Counted from the first letter of the stretch, positions 35,985 through 45,492 are shown. The stretch: 64,000 bases of DNA from Methanogenium organophilum (GCF_026684035.1 NZ_CP113361.1:248001-312000); one strand, 5' to 3'. Numbers and translations: made by a program. Notes: generated from the sequence alone by a model not told the origin.

Positions 35985-36768
35985 TCATTACAATTAATAC
36001 AGAGTCCCTTTCGTTTTTTCAATTCAAAACCCTTAAAGGCTCTTTTGAGATGGCATAAATTCATATAATTTACAGATATCATTAATTGATTTAGTAAAAC
36101 GCATTACTATACTCATAGTCAAGCTTCATAGCATCACTATCCTTTCGGTGATTGTATCTCCATACGTATTCCCCGACATACCGTGGCATCTTCTCTCGTC
36201 AGATTCCCCCGTTGGAGGTCAATTTCCGTTTCAAATAGCCCGGAATCCTTCCAGACCGATGATCTGGTTTCCTCGGCCATCGCTATAGTGCCTCTCCCCA
36301 TGTGCTATTGGTGTATGGACGATAAAGAAGTCGCAACGAACAGGGCCGTACGGTGAGCGCACCTTCTGTCTGCAAACATACGTGTCTGCTTGCGGATTGA
36401 GGCGGATGACGAAAAGGTTGGGAGAACGGTTGAGTTTGATACTGTAATGCCTGACGCAACACGGTTAGGTAGTATGATGAAAGTTATGTAAAATGAAGAG
36501 GCGGATTGAAAGATCCTCTCCCTCTGATTGATTAATTCCAGCCTGGCTGAATTAAATGAAGGATGATATTTGCTTTGCGGCGACTTTAAAAGAGGAAAGT
36601 GGTCATTGCATCTCCACAATTCTATCTTCCGGATGGAAAAATATTATACTATCTCACCCAAATTCCGGGCAGAGGCACTTTTTAGAACTTTATTGACTAT
36701 TATTTAATTTTAAAGCAATTTATGCGATTTTTATTCCTTCATACTATTGCCCTGATTCCCTTCTAATT
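35985..36768. other. Long intergenic region with only doubtful ORFs
   Basis: Nearly 800 nt without a convincing gene. A minus-strand frame from ATG 36280 to TAG 36137 would give a 47-residue acidic peptide (starting MAEETRSSVWKDSG); a purine-rich site lies 12 nt upstream. It could be a small protein or a relic. The right end should hold only the 3' side of the permease gene. No tRNA, repeat or CRISPR was found. Confidence 0.4.
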
Positions 36769-37629
36769 TCATTGTGCACTGCGCCTACCAAATTCTCCTG
36801 CAATGAACATCAGGATAATAAATCCTATGACGGCCACGTCCATAATCTCTATCAAGACTTCGGGATTGGTGGCAAAATTGCTGGAAGCGATGGCAAATGC
36901 AGCCGCTAAATTTCGTTGACCCGTTCCGAGTGCAAGAACCGTTTTATTATTTTTATCAGTCCCACCCAGCAGATAACCGATGATAACAGCGCCAACAACC
37001 AGAAGGATGGATGTTAAAATTCCGCCGGTTCCAAGAACTCCATAGGTTACATCGGAATAACCCACAAAATATCCGATGAACAGTGCTGCCAGAGACAGGT
37101 TGGCAGCCATACTCATCGTAGGGATGAGACCCTTGGCCACTTCTTCGTACCTGGCCCGGACAAAAAGGGCAAAAGCGAGCGGAATGAGCATCAACACGAC
37201 AAGGCTTCTGGCAATCTCCAAGGGATGAACCTGCACTCCGGTCAATACAAATGGCAGAACGATGGGCAGATAGGCGACGGTAATCACCATCAGGAGGACC
37301 ATCAGCCCGGCGGTAAACGCCATATCGCCTTTGGCCATCTGTACCAGCTTGGGCAGGAACGGCGCCCCTGCGGCGAAACCCACCAGAATCAGGCCGACCT
37401 GCAGTCCCTCGGATAGCGGGATGAACCCCACTATTAATAATGCCAGAATGGGCACGAGGACGAAGTTTGCCACGAGAGTTGTGATGACCAGCTTTCTGTT
37501 CTTCAGTGCGGTCATGATTTGAGGAATAGTCAGGCTAAACCCCATTCCTAACATGCTGGTAATGACAAATACCAACACGCCCAACGTGCCTATGGCAATA
37601 AAGACAGGATCAAACTGGGTCATACTCAT
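36769..37629 (-). CDS. Bile acid:sodium symporter (BASS)-family permease
   Basis: Membrane protein of 286 residues with nine or so helices. The first part (MLGMGFSLT, NFVLVPILALLIVG) and the late GTGQRNLAAAFAIASSNF (crossing helix with conserved Asn) match the BASS/ACR3 fold. Members import organic anions with sodium or export arsenite; no arsenic regulator is near, so an organic anion is more likely. It is a single gene with a purine-poor upstream region. Confidence 0.85.
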   Translation of the reverse strand: MSMTQFDPVFIAIGTLGVLVFVITSMLGMGFSLTIPQIMTALKNRKLVITTLVANFVLVPILALLIVGFIPLSEGLQVGLILVGFAAGAPFLPKLVQMAKGDMAFTAGLMVLLMVITVAYLPIVLPFVLTGVQVHPLEIARSLVVLMLIPLAFALFVRARYEEVAKGLIPTMSMAANLSLAALFIGYFVGYSDVTYGVLGTGGILTSILLVVGAVIIGYLLGGTDKNNKTVLALGTGQRNLAAAFAIASSNFATNPEVLIEIMDVAVIGFIILMFIAGEFGRRSAQ

Positions 37630-37847
37630 TTAAGCCCCTGCCCGGAAACACTCCCGGAATCAGGGGGATAATGATTCCGACAGTGATGGGACTCCTCATA
37701 TGCGGTCATTATTTTTCCTCCTCCTATTAATGTTTCCGGATGAGAGTGAATTCCGCGCGGAATTCCTTGTATAAAATTGATTGAAGCGGGAATTTACGCA
37801 TTTCAGACCTATTTTTAATTATTTTGTGTTATTCCTCATCGTAACGA

Positions 37848-38109
37848 GCAGTCCGCGAAGAACACTTCGATACCTACTTAACAGCCGTCGTGCCCACTCT
37901 GATCTCCATCGCAGCACCGCTCCTTCCGGTGGGGAGTCCTCCTCGTCGTCAGCCTGGCAAGATTCGTCCGGGTCATTGACACCACCACCATGGAAGTGTC
38001 CATGAACGCTCCTGCAAATGACCTGAACACTGATCTCTCAGACATCCAATCCATCATCACCATCTACACCCTGATGAAGGCTGCCAACATAAACTGTTTC
38101 ACAAAATAA
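37848..38109 (+). pseudogene. Remnant of a membrane-protein gene (frameshifted)
   Basis: Two frames join to a plausible C-terminal segment: AVREEHFDTYLTAVVPTLIS continues to IAAPL near 37920, and then, after a one-base shift, FRWGVLLVVSLARFVRVID and a tail ending in TLMKAANINCFTK at 38109. It has hydrophobic stretches. No start or family was recognised, so this is a decayed gene end at best. Confidence 0.35.
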
Positions 38110-38223
38110 AAAGAGCAATAGGACACGCACTATCAACAGTATCGCATCGTCTGATCTCAATATATATTTGCCCATATGCATCGTGCCATCCTTCTATTGG
38201 CAGCAAATCTTTCCGGCTCCCCG

Positions 38224-38688
38224 CTAATATTCATCCTGCGGCTTTGTCATCACCACATCCTCAACCTCAGGCACAAGAAGCCAGAGTGCCTTCACGACTT
38301 TATTTCGTATAACCGGGTCATCTGTCTCAAGCATCGGATCCAGTCGGGCAATCACACCATTCTCAATAAGAGCCTCTTGATCGTCCGTTGCAGCAATCGC
38401 GATGATGATATCAAGGGCTGAACCGCATATGTGCGGATTTGGATCATCGAGGAGGTCTGCAACCACCTCGATGCCACCCTGCCGGATGAGCTCATTAGCC
38501 CGCCAGTCCTCATCTTCTGTACTCACCGCAAGCGCCTCCACCGCAGCCTCCCGCACTTCCTCGTCCGGATGAACAAGGCGACTGAGGAGATCCTCTGTCA
38601 GATCTCTTTTGATTTTCAGATCTTCCATATCTATCTCTTTCAGAGCCACATCTTCCGGACCAACCTCTTCCATATCCACATCTTCCAT
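38224..38688 (-). CDS. HEAT/ARM-repeat small protein
   Basis: About 154 residues. An acidic, repetitive N-terminus (units like MEDVDMEEV, PEDVALKEIDMEDL) is followed by helical repeats: LLSRLVHPDEEVREAAVEAL, GGIEVVADLLDDPNPHICGSAL, LDPMLETDDPVIRNKVVKAL. These are HEAT/armadillo units that mediate protein contacts. ATG 38688 follows GGGGAAA; ATG 38706 is an alternative. Partner unknown. Confidence 0.75.
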   Translation of the reverse strand: MEDVDMEEVGPEDVALKEIDMEDLKIKRDLTEDLLSRLVHPDEEVREAAVEALAVSTEDEDWRANELIRQGGIEVVADLLDDPNPHICGSALDIIIAIAATDDQEALIENGVIARLDPMLETDDPVIRNKVVKALWLLVPEVEDVVMTKPQDEY

Positions 38689-38933
38689 ACCATTTCCCCA
38701 TCTCATTCAGAATGCCTGCAATTTATCCCAATGACGGATGATGTAACTTTCCAGCCATCTATATATAACGTTCGTACAGAATCTGCACTGGTACACGTAC
38801 ATCCCGGATCACAATCGCATCACAGTCGAACGGGTGCTCTCCGCCCACCATTTTCCCCCTTACAAAAACATATACTCCCCGACAGCATACTGGACCCTAA
38901 AGCGGGCAGACACCTTTGCCGGAGAGCGAACAG

Positions 38934-39176
38934 ATGATCAATCAAAAAGACCGGAATGCATGGCTCTGGATGATATTCGCCATCATTGTCCTCTTCATAT
39001 TCGGAGATCTGATTGCGCATGCGTCCTTCTATTCACCGGCTGACGATTACTCATTTGTTTCTCATGGAAATGCCAACACCATCTCCATCCTTCTGGATGA
39101 CATCATGCCGGTGCTCATCCTGTCCGGTGTTATCATCGCAGGGATTGTATTTCTTCTGGTGAAAGACCCTCACTAA
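38934..39176 (+). CDS. Small two-helix membrane protein
   Basis: 80 residues with two transmembrane helices (AWLWMIFAIIVLFIFGDLI and VLILSGVIIAGIVFLLV) and an extracellular-type loop between them. ATG 38934 follows GGAG at 38921-38924. No family recognised. Confidence 0.6.
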   Translation: MINQKDRNAWLWMIFAIIVLFIFGDLIAHASFYSPADDYSFVSHGNANTISILLDDIMPVLILSGVIIAGIVFLLVKDPH

Positions 39177-39335
39177 CATACTCATCTGATTCATTCCAAC
39201 CATACCTTATTTCGGGAAAACGGAACCCACATTCAGTGCCCTGTCTTCCTCAAAGTAATTCACACCACATGGCAGGAACCATTCAGAAAATACTTTTTCC
39301 ATCCCTGATATATTGAACAGAGACTGGAGAATCCT

Positions 39336-40193
39336 ATGAAAAAAACAGCAATAACAGCAATGACTCTCATGCTTGCACTCTGCATCCTCTTCTCATGCGG
39401 CTGCAGTGCACCGCCCGCCTCACAGGAAACCACTGGGCAACCAACCAAAACAGCCATACAGCCAATCAGCTACGAGGACACGCCGGTACAGTACATGGAT
39501 GTAAACGGTGTCACCCTCGGATACCGCGAATTTGGGACCGCAAATACCGAACCACTCCTCATAATCATCGGATTCAGCGAGACAATGGATAGCTGGAATA
39601 CCACATTTGTAGGCATCCTTGCAGAGAACTACCATGTCTATGCCTATGACCACCGGGGCATGGGAAAAAGTACTGACACCGATGCGCAGTATACCATTGC
39701 CCAACTGGCAGATGACGCAGCAGGGCTCATTACGGCACTCGGATATGAGAGTATGAACACCTACGGTGTCTCGATGGGATCAACAGTATCGCAACAGCTT
39801 CTGATAGATCACCCGGAAAAGGTGAGAAAAGCAATCCTCTCGTCTGCCACATACAGTGCCACAATTCCCGAGACAGAGAAATTGCATGGTATTCTTGAAG
39901 AATCCTCAATAACTATGGATATTCCTGAAGGAATACGGAAAGAAGCAGTTGCAAACCTTGAATATACTGGAAGCCTTGACGGCCTTCCTAACATCACAAA
40001 CGATGTCATGCTCATCACCGGCACCGAAGATGACCTCACCCCCCAGTCAGTCGCCGTTGATATTGCAGACCAGATTAACGGGTCCTGGCTTGTCCGGTTC
40101 AAGGGTATTCCTCATGCAGGATCATCCTATGCACCGGTGGAATATGCAGAAATAGTCACAACATTCCTGGAGATGGACGAATCTCCCGCCTAA
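39336..40193 (+). CDS. Secreted alpha/beta hydrolase lipoprotein
   Basis: Protein of 285 residues. A signal peptide with Cys-rich end (ALCILFSCGCS) provides a lipobox. The hydrolase domain has an HG-like oxyanion region (IIGFSETMDSW), nucleophile elbow GVSMGS with Ser, Asp in TGTEDDLTP and His in GIPHAGSS. This is a classic Ser-His-Asp esterase or peptidase-like fold, unlike the Cys-type enzymes of the cassettes. Substrate unknown. It is a single gene with a poor upstream ribosome site. Confidence 0.88.
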   Translation: MKKTAITAMTLMLALCILFSCGCSAPPASQETTGQPTKTAIQPISYEDTPVQYMDVNGVTLGYREFGTANTEPLLIIIGFSETMDSWNTTFVGILAENYHVYAYDHRGMGKSTDTDAQYTIAQLADDAAGLITALGYESMNTYGVSMGSTVSQQLLIDHPEKVRKAILSSATYSATIPETEKLHGILEESSITMDIPEGIRKEAVANLEYTGSLDGLPNITNDVMLITGTEDDLTPQSVAVDIADQINGSWLVRFKGIPHAGSSYAPVEYAEIVTTFLEMDESPA

Positions 40194-40232
40194 TTTTTGA
40201 GCTGCACTATGGGTAAGGGTGAACTGCACCCG

Positions 40233-40253
40233 GGAGGAGGGGTCCCCCCCTCC
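40233..40253. terminator. GC-rich hairpin after the hydrolase gene
   Basis: GGAGGAGGGG pairs with CCCCCCCTCC around a very short loop, 40 nt after the hydrolase stop. There is no T-run directly after it; it could stabilise the mRNA end. Confidence 0.4.
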
Positions 40254-40697
40254 GACGAACGGATGCCGGTATTCAAGAATCACAATATCCGGTAAAGAAA
40301 TGCATAAATAGCCCATGATATTGCCGCTAATTGCAAATAATCGACCCACACAGAAGCCCGGAGTGGGCAGTTCTCACCCTGAGACTACCAATACATCCTG
40401 CTGAAATTGCCGACAATATAGTGGCGAATATAGAGCACGGAAAAACGTTTATTTCCAAAATAAATGTAATATTGCCCATATTTTTTGCACAAACAACCCA
40501 TGTCAAAATACACCCGATTTGCCCCCAAATTCCTAAAAAACAGGGAACGAAATCGGGACAGAACAGCGAAAATCAGGACAAACCAACTCTCACCATTACC
40601 GGGATTCATCCGGGGTGGGTCACATATGCACAGATTTGTCTGGAGGTTGGGCATCTCCAGAATATCGGAAATTTGAAGTCTTTACCACCCTTTCGCC
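40254..40697. other. Intergenic region without recognisable gene
   Basis: Between a plus-strand hydrolase and a minus-strand lipoprotein gene, so convergent. Open frames here have no coding character or family match. AT-rich and GC-rich stretches alternate. Confidence 0.4.
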
Positions 40698-41873
40698 TCA
40701 CACAATACTCACAATAAGATACCCGCCGTCAGAGGTGGCAATGACATCATGCTGTATGTTATATTCCCCCTCTATTCTGACATCTGCCGAAATCTGCTTC
40801 AAATCATCATTATATCTGCGGAGAGTCAGTGTGCCGTCTGAAATGGTAAATGAATCTACAGAACCGTCAGCATACAGCAGGGCATGTTCAAAGAGCTCAT
40901 GGTCACCCGATGATTTTTCCGACAGCCACTTCCCGGTTTCTGCATCAAACCTCCGCAGTGTATACACAACGGATGTGTGTTCCCCAAAGATACCCGATTC
41001 TGTATTCTCTTCGGTCGTCAGAAGTACCAGTGTTCCGTCTCCTGTTTCCTGAAGGGACCAGTCAACACCTGTCCTCCATATCCCACTGTCATCCCCGGGG
41101 AACACCACATCCCAGACGATATTTCCGTCACCATCCAGCCTGAGAAGATGGATCAAGTCTGATCGCTTTGAAACTTCAGGCTTCGTATTCTCAGGAAACA
41201 GCACCACGGAATCTCCTCCACTAAGCCCCAGCACCGGATGGCGTGAGGCAAATTCAGGATCACCATACGACTGTTTCCACACAACGTCACCATTCTTTTC
41301 AATAAGGACACAAAATTCTCCCCACCCGGCAAGGGTGCGATCACCCGGAGAGGGCACAGCCGCTACAATGGGCCATACCGGAGGGTCGGCATCACACAGA
41401 GTAGCCTCTGTCATAACCGTACCTCGGGAATCCAGCACGACAAAATCGCTCTCGCCGTCAAAGACAGCGACACTTCCATCGGAAAGGGCAACAATCTCAG
41501 AATCCCACGATTTGAATGTGTCATTGTCAAACACCGTCACACTGTCAACCGCCCCCCCACCATCCACAAAGGCACACTTCTGTATCCGGGTGTCCTGCCC
41601 GTAGTCAATACAGACAATAGCAAATCTGCCGTCTGTCGTTTCGGTGAAATCCTCAAATCCTTCATAATCCGACGTGTCAAGGACAGTTTTCCACAAAACA
41701 GCGCCATTTTCATCAGTCTTCGTGACCTGAATATCATTGGGTTGAGGGATCGGCGGTCTGTCGTCTCCAACCGTACCCCCAATGCACCCGGCAGCGAAAC
41801 AGATACCTACTGCGAGGAACAGAATACCAACGAACAATCCCCCGGAAACCATGCTCTTCTTTGAACGATTCAT
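40698..41873 (-). CDS. Lipoprotein with beta-propeller-like repeats
   Basis: Protein of about 391 residues. A signal helix ends at AVGICFAAGC, a lipobox. The rest is strand-rich with recurring units that start G-(A/D)-(V/I)-(L/V)-W-(K/D) (GAVLWKTVLD, GDVVWKQSYG, GNIVWDVVFP) as in PQQ-type or similar propellers. There is no catalytic motif. ATG 41873 follows GGGTGAT. The protein sits outside the cell and may bind ligands or proteins. Confidence 0.75.
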   Translation of the reverse strand: MNRSKKSMVSGGLFVGILFLAVGICFAAGCIGGTVGDDRPPIPQPNDIQVTKTDENGAVLWKTVLDTSDYEGFEDFTETTDGRFAIVCIDYGQDTRIQKCAFVDGGGAVDSVTVFDNDTFKSWDSEIVALSDGSVAVFDGESDFVVLDSRGTVMTEATLCDADPPVWPIVAAVPSPGDRTLAGWGEFCVLIEKNGDVVWKQSYGDPEFASRHPVLGLSGGDSVVLFPENTKPEVSKRSDLIHLLRLDGDGNIVWDVVFPGDDSGIWRTGVDWSLQETGDGTLVLLTTEENTESGIFGEHTSVVYTLRRFDAETGKWLSEKSSGDHELFEHALLYADGSVDSFTISDGTLTLRRYNDDLKQISADVRIEGEYNIQHDVIATSDGGYLIVSIV

Positions 41874-42049
41874 ACCATCACCCTGCAACACAACGACATC
41901 TCACCAACGAATTAAAAGACAGCAATTCGATAGAATCAACATATGGTTTATTGGAGGAAAAAACCGTCACCTATTAACCATCAAAGATAACTCATTTCAG
42001 TTAACTACAGACACCCACATTTAATGCACCATACATCCCAGTCGTCATA

Positions 42050-42652
42050 ATGGATAAAAAGACAAAACAGATACTGGGAGTCTTTTTCATATGCCTGGCA
42101 ATCGTGCTCTTCATCGCATTTGCCGCCACCACCGGCCTGTCCCGGACAAATCTAACGGACTTCCGGGAAGAGACCGGAGATCACGAAAAGCATGTCACAT
42201 TCTCCCACAAAGGCGAGGATATTGTTACGCTCTCTGTCCGGGCAACACCCGGCACATATTCTGGCAACAGTATCATCCCCCTGATGGTCGTCGTGACCCA
42301 CCCGGAAAATACCAAGATTGACAGCCTAAAAATAAGCATCCACCCGCCACAAATCACATCTCATTTCTCATACGGCGAAATATTTCTGAAAACACCGGAA
42401 TGGAATCCCGATCCCATGCTATCCTTCCATACCAATACCGAATCAGGTAAAAGTGTCAGTGTTCTGGATATTCCCAACATGGGAGTGCAGGGAAAAGGAA
42501 CAGTCCGGCTTGATTTCCTGATGCACCCGTTTTGGGAGACAGAAAGTCCAGAGACACTTACGGTATATATCAACGCAGAACTCTCGGGGAGCCGTGAATT
42601 CTGGAATACATATATCGTAAATTATCCAGTAGGAGTTGAGTTCACCAGATGA
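42050..42652 (+). CDS. Single-span membrane protein, unknown
   Basis: 200 residues. One N-terminal transmembrane helix (ILGVFFICLAIVLFIAFAA) is followed by an extracellular beta-rich domain with many Ser, Thr and Pro residues. No family recognised. A decayed lipoprotein gene follows. The two may once have formed an operon of surface proteins. Confidence 0.6.
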   Translation: MDKKTKQILGVFFICLAIVLFIAFAATTGLSRTNLTDFREETGDHEKHVTFSHKGEDIVTLSVRATPGTYSGNSIIPLMVVVTHPENTKIDSLKISIHPPQITSHFSYGEIFLKTPEWNPDPMLSFHTNTESGKSVSVLDIPNMGVQGKGTVRLDFLMHPFWETESPETLTVYINAELSGSREFWNTYIVNYPVGVEFTR

Positions 42653-42703
42653 ATAAAAGGCCAGACCTCACACATACGATCAGAGCGAAAACAGACTCAC
42701 CGC

Positions 42704-42980
42704 ATGTGTGCAACAGCCATTGCAGCTTTCGTAATCATGGCATTCGTGCTCTAATCCGGGTGCATTACAGAAGGAGACATGACACCCGGCATGACAAAGG
42801 GCTCAGTCGTTATTGAGGCCGTTGACAATAGCATCCCCTCAGCAATCCTTTCATTGACGGCCTGACATATAACTTTCAAACGGTCTTTTCGAAGATGCAA
42901 TCGCATGTTTTGACGAGACAATTACAATATACTCAAACTTCAGAGAAGCATGAGTGCTCAAAGGCACAACACTGACTGAT
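42704..42980 (+). pseudogene. Decayed lipoprotein gene with in-frame stop in the signal peptide
   Basis: ATG 42704 begins MCATAIAAFVIMAFVL, then a TAA, then SGCITEGDMTPGMTKGS in the same frame: a lipoprotein signal whose lipobox is cut by a stop. A second stop and frameshifts follow, with a readable later piece (GLFEDAIACFDETITIYSNF) in another frame up to about 42940. No intact product is possible. The rest of 42653-43149 shows no gene. Confidence 0.5.
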
Positions 42981-43149
42981 ATGAGCAGGCAGAGAAGTGC
43001 AATACCGAAAAACACAGCACGAAATGAAATTCAATATCAACCATTTATAGAGAGGGAATTGTTGATAGTATCACAACCCGTCTGCAGACAAAACCTCTTT
43101 ACTGAACCATCATACCACCAGCCGGATGACTTGAGAGGGATAAAGTATT

Positions 43150-43181
43150 TTAATGGTGTAACAATAATTTAACACCATTGA
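43150..43181. promoter_or_regulatory. Inverted repeat overlapping the ArsR-type start
   Basis: TTAATGGTGT (43150-43159) and ACACCATTGA (43172-43181) are complementary at 9 of 10 positions around a 12-nt AT-rich spacer. A TATA-like AAAGTATTTT precedes it at 43143. The right arm contains the TTG start codon at 43178. This is a strong candidate operator for the downstream regulator, and implies autoregulation. Confidence 0.6.
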
Positions 43182-43483
43182 ATGGACTTCCCCATACTTT
43201 CCCGGAAATCGCAGGAATCCTCGGATTTCTTGGCAATGAACAGCGACTGCGGATACTGACAACCATCGCCCGTAAGGAAAAGTTTGCACGAGAAATCTCA
43301 GAAGAGCTTGACATCTCCCGGCCTCTCGTTGCCATTTACCTGAAACAGCTGGAAAAACACGGACTCGTGAAAGGCACTGACCGGAGATGTGACGAGCCAC
43401 CGTATCACCGACGGTATTACCGGGCGCAACCATTCGAATTTACGCTAAACCTGGAGATATTAACACAGGCAGAACAGGAGTGA
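43178..43483 (+). CDS. ArsR-like winged-helix regulator
   Basis: 101 residues with a single winged HTH: LGFLGNEQRLRILTTIARKE, EISEELDISRPLVAIYLKQLEKHG, then a wing containing DRRCDEPPYHRRYYRA. The architecture is ArsR/PadR-like. One Cys in the wing could sense metal or redox but there is no CxC pair. The TTG start has no ribosome site, so translation may be leaderless. The stop lies 2 nt before the membrane protein gene, forming a two-gene operon. Confidence 0.83.
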   Translation: MNGLPHTFPEIAGILGFLGNEQRLRILTTIARKEKFAREISEELDISRPLVAIYLKQLEKHGLVKGTDRRCDEPPYHRRYYRAQPFEFTLNLEILTQAEQE

Positions 43484-43487
43484 AAAA

Positions 43488-43826
43488 ATGGTAAACAAAC
43501 GGATTGAACGATACTATAAGGTGGCACTGGCTGTGATATTCCTTCTCGCCATTGCTGGAATTGTCGGATACATCTTTGCCCTTGATCTACGCACCCCGCT
43601 GTTTGGCTCAGTATATATTATACTGCAGTTTGCAATTCTCTCACTCATTATATATATCATCATCAAAGCAAAGGAGTGGATCGAAAAATACCTGGAAGCT
43701 GTCACGGAAAAACCAAACGAAATCTCAGAACTCAGGGAGACCATCACCCAACTGCGGATATCCACTGATGCAATAGGAAAAAAGATCGACAATATTGAAA
43801 AAATCCTTGAAAACGTTCCGGAATAG
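43488..43826 (+). CDS. Small two-helix membrane protein with C-terminal coiled coil
   Basis: 112 residues. Two transmembrane helices (VALAVIFLLAIAGIVGYIF and VYIILQFAILSLIIYIIIK) are followed by a charged coiled coil (EISELRETITQLRISTDAIG). It is coupled to the ArsR-like gene and may pass a membrane signal to it or be its target. Such regulator-membrane pairs are common in methanogens; the signal is unknown. Confidence 0.7.
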   Translation: MVNKRIERYYKVALAVIFLLAIAGIVGYIFALDLRTPLFGSVYIILQFAILSLIIYIIIKAKEWIEKYLEAVTEKPNEISELRETITQLRISTDAIGKKIDNIEKILENVPE

Positions 43827-43927
43827 GAATTTATTGGCCATCCCGGTTTCCGGAATCAATTCCCGCAGCAGAGGCATTCCTATCTGACAGAATAAACAGG
43901 TGACCGGATCACATTGCAGGGAATTCC

Positions 43928-45139
43928 CTATTTCCACACGCCCGGTCGATATCCATTACAGGCAGCATCCCGGCAACGCTTCCCGATACGGTCCGGGTCC
44001 ATCGTAAGCACCTCCAGACCCGGCACAATCACCCGGACAACCGGAACACCAATCTCTTCACGGGTGAGGTCTGCCACAATACAGCGGTCGAGGCCGGCAT
44101 CTTTCAGCTGATCCAGAACATACTTGATATCAGTGAGGAAATCGTCACTCCGAAACGCTCCGATATCCCCATAGGAAGACTCCGTATCCTTTGCAAACCA
44201 CAGTTTGTTCATTCGTTTGGTGCGATCATATCCCATAACACGCCGCATATCAGCCCCCGTTGGCTTCGTTCCATCCACAAAAAGCTGGGTGGCACGACTC
44301 TGTGCAACCTCAGTCAGGGCACGCAGCACCGCAATCTCCGGGCAGACATGCGTCCCTGCTCCTGTACAGAGCAGCGCAGGATCTTTCAGTTTCACATCAT
44401 CGCAGATAGCCACTATTGTCGGCAGGCGGATGTCGCTCGTGATATCACGGACAATCACTTCAACACCCTCTTTTTGGAATGATTCTATGACCTGAAGGCA
44501 CTGTTCATCGGTGATATTGACGACAACCGGCCCGGCATTTCGCGTGGCCTCCGCAAGCGACCATGCATCACGCTCAACAATTTCTGCAAGTGCATGAAAG
44601 ATCGCCTCTTCAAGGGTGTTGCCGGACGCAATGCCATTTGTATGTGTCCGGGTAAGGGTTCCGTAAGACTGATCAAGGGGGTGGAACACCTCCTGGGCAG
44701 GTACAAGGATAGCTTCATCACGGATAATATCATAGGCCCACACCCAGGAGATTACCGCATTCGGGTCAGCATATCCCGGAAGTATCAGATCATTCGGGCA
44801 CAACAAAGGATATTCTCCGGAAAGTTCACTATAGGACCCCGAAATCATTTCCCGACCATCCGGTTCAGCTGAATATCTCTCAATTGCCTCCATAATGGCA
44901 GAAACCCGTGCAGCCACAGGAGTCGCCCCTTTCCCGTTATGCACAAAATCCCTGCCGTTCAATCCCGGCCGTGTGCAGGTAAAGACCGGAATGCCCAGCC
45001 GGTCAATATCAGTGATGTCATCCACATGAGTAACGCCTGTCACAGGCACCAGTGGATCAACGCGTTCCAGCGTATCTTCCGGTGAAACAGTCCTGTGCGT
45101 CTCGACAGAATACCCTTTTTTGCAGGATGATAATTTCAT
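43928..45139 (-). CDS. ycaO: YcaO-domain protein, McrA thioglycine formation (Mmp1-like)
   Basis: Protein of 403 residues, full-length YcaO fold. ATP-site residues lie in SAIMEAIERYSAE and EAIFHALAEIVERDAW, and the Pro-rich end VVRVIVPGLEVLTM is typical of the methanogen group. In methanogens YcaO, usually with TfuA, converts a McrA glycine to thioglycine. No tfuA gene is adjacent; the enzyme may act alone or with a partner elsewhere. With Mmp10 at 34443 this is the second McrA-modifying enzyme in the window. An alternative reading as another YcaO-dependent modification enzyme cannot be excluded. Confidence 0.85.
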   Translation of the reverse strand: MKLSSCKKGYSVETHRTVSPEDTLERVDPLVPVTGVTHVDDITDIDRLGIPVFTCTRPGLNGRDFVHNGKGATPVAARVSAIMEAIERYSAEPDGREMISGSYSELSGEYPLLCPNDLILPGYADPNAVISWVWAYDIIRDEAILVPAQEVFHPLDQSYGTLTRTHTNGIASGNTLEEAIFHALAEIVERDAWSLAEATRNAGPVVVNITDEQCLQVIESFQKEGVEVIVRDITSDIRLPTIVAICDDVKLKDPALLCTGAGTHVCPEIAVLRALTEVAQSRATQLFVDGTKPTGADMRRVMGYDRTKRMNKLWFAKDTESSYGDIGAFRSDDFLTDIKYVLDQLKDAGLDRCIVADLTREEIGVPVVRVIVPGLEVLTMDPDRIGKRCRDAACNGYRPGVWK

Positions 45140-45218
45140 GAATAGAGATTATTGGACAGGGCCGGATATACAATTTTCTTTCAGGATGATCAGCAGCAAT
45201 ACCACCACCTGAGCCACA

Positions 45219-45246
45219 CCTATTTATACATCGGATGATATTCATC
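45219..45246. promoter_or_regulatory. copZ promoter with palindrome
   Basis: A TATA-like CCTATTTATACAT (45219-45231) is followed by GATGATATTCATC (45234-45246), a palindrome with 5-bp perfect arms. The gene start at 45268 is 21 nt further. The palindrome is a candidate site for a copper-responsive regulator. Confidence 0.4.
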
Positions 45247-45267
45247 GATTAGTCACGGGATGATATC

Positions 45268-45492
45268 ATGCCAGATGGAAATAATCCAAAAATTCACCTG
45301 CCCATTAAAGGAATGGTCTGTGAAGGATGCGTCGAATCAGTAAAAAAAGCCCTTGAATCTGTTGAAGGTGTGGAACGTGCCGAGGTAAGTCTTGAAAATA
45401 ATGAGGCAGTGGTTACGTATGACCCTGTTCATGCGACGAAAAATACCCTTCGTAAGGCAGTACAAAGTGCAGGATACGAAGTTGTCGACTAA
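45268..45492 (+). CDS. copZ: Copper chaperone CopZ-like (single HMA domain)
   Basis: 74 residues with one HMA fold: GMVCEGC holds the metal-binding CxxC, followed by SVKKALESVEGVERAEVSL. It would bind Cu(I) and hand it to the CopA ATPase 45 nt downstream. A Glu replaces the usual Ala or His between the cysteines' partners, a minor variant. An operon with copA is likely from the same promoter. Confidence 0.9.
   Translation: MPDGNNPKIHLPIKGMVCEGCVESVKKALESVEGVERAEVSLENNEAVVTYDPVHATKNTLRKAVQSAGYEVVD

Noticed and set aside
40331-40717. 128-residue plus-strand frame after the lipoprotein hydrolase
   Set aside because: It runs into the antisense lipoprotein gene, has no ribosome site and shows no domain pattern.
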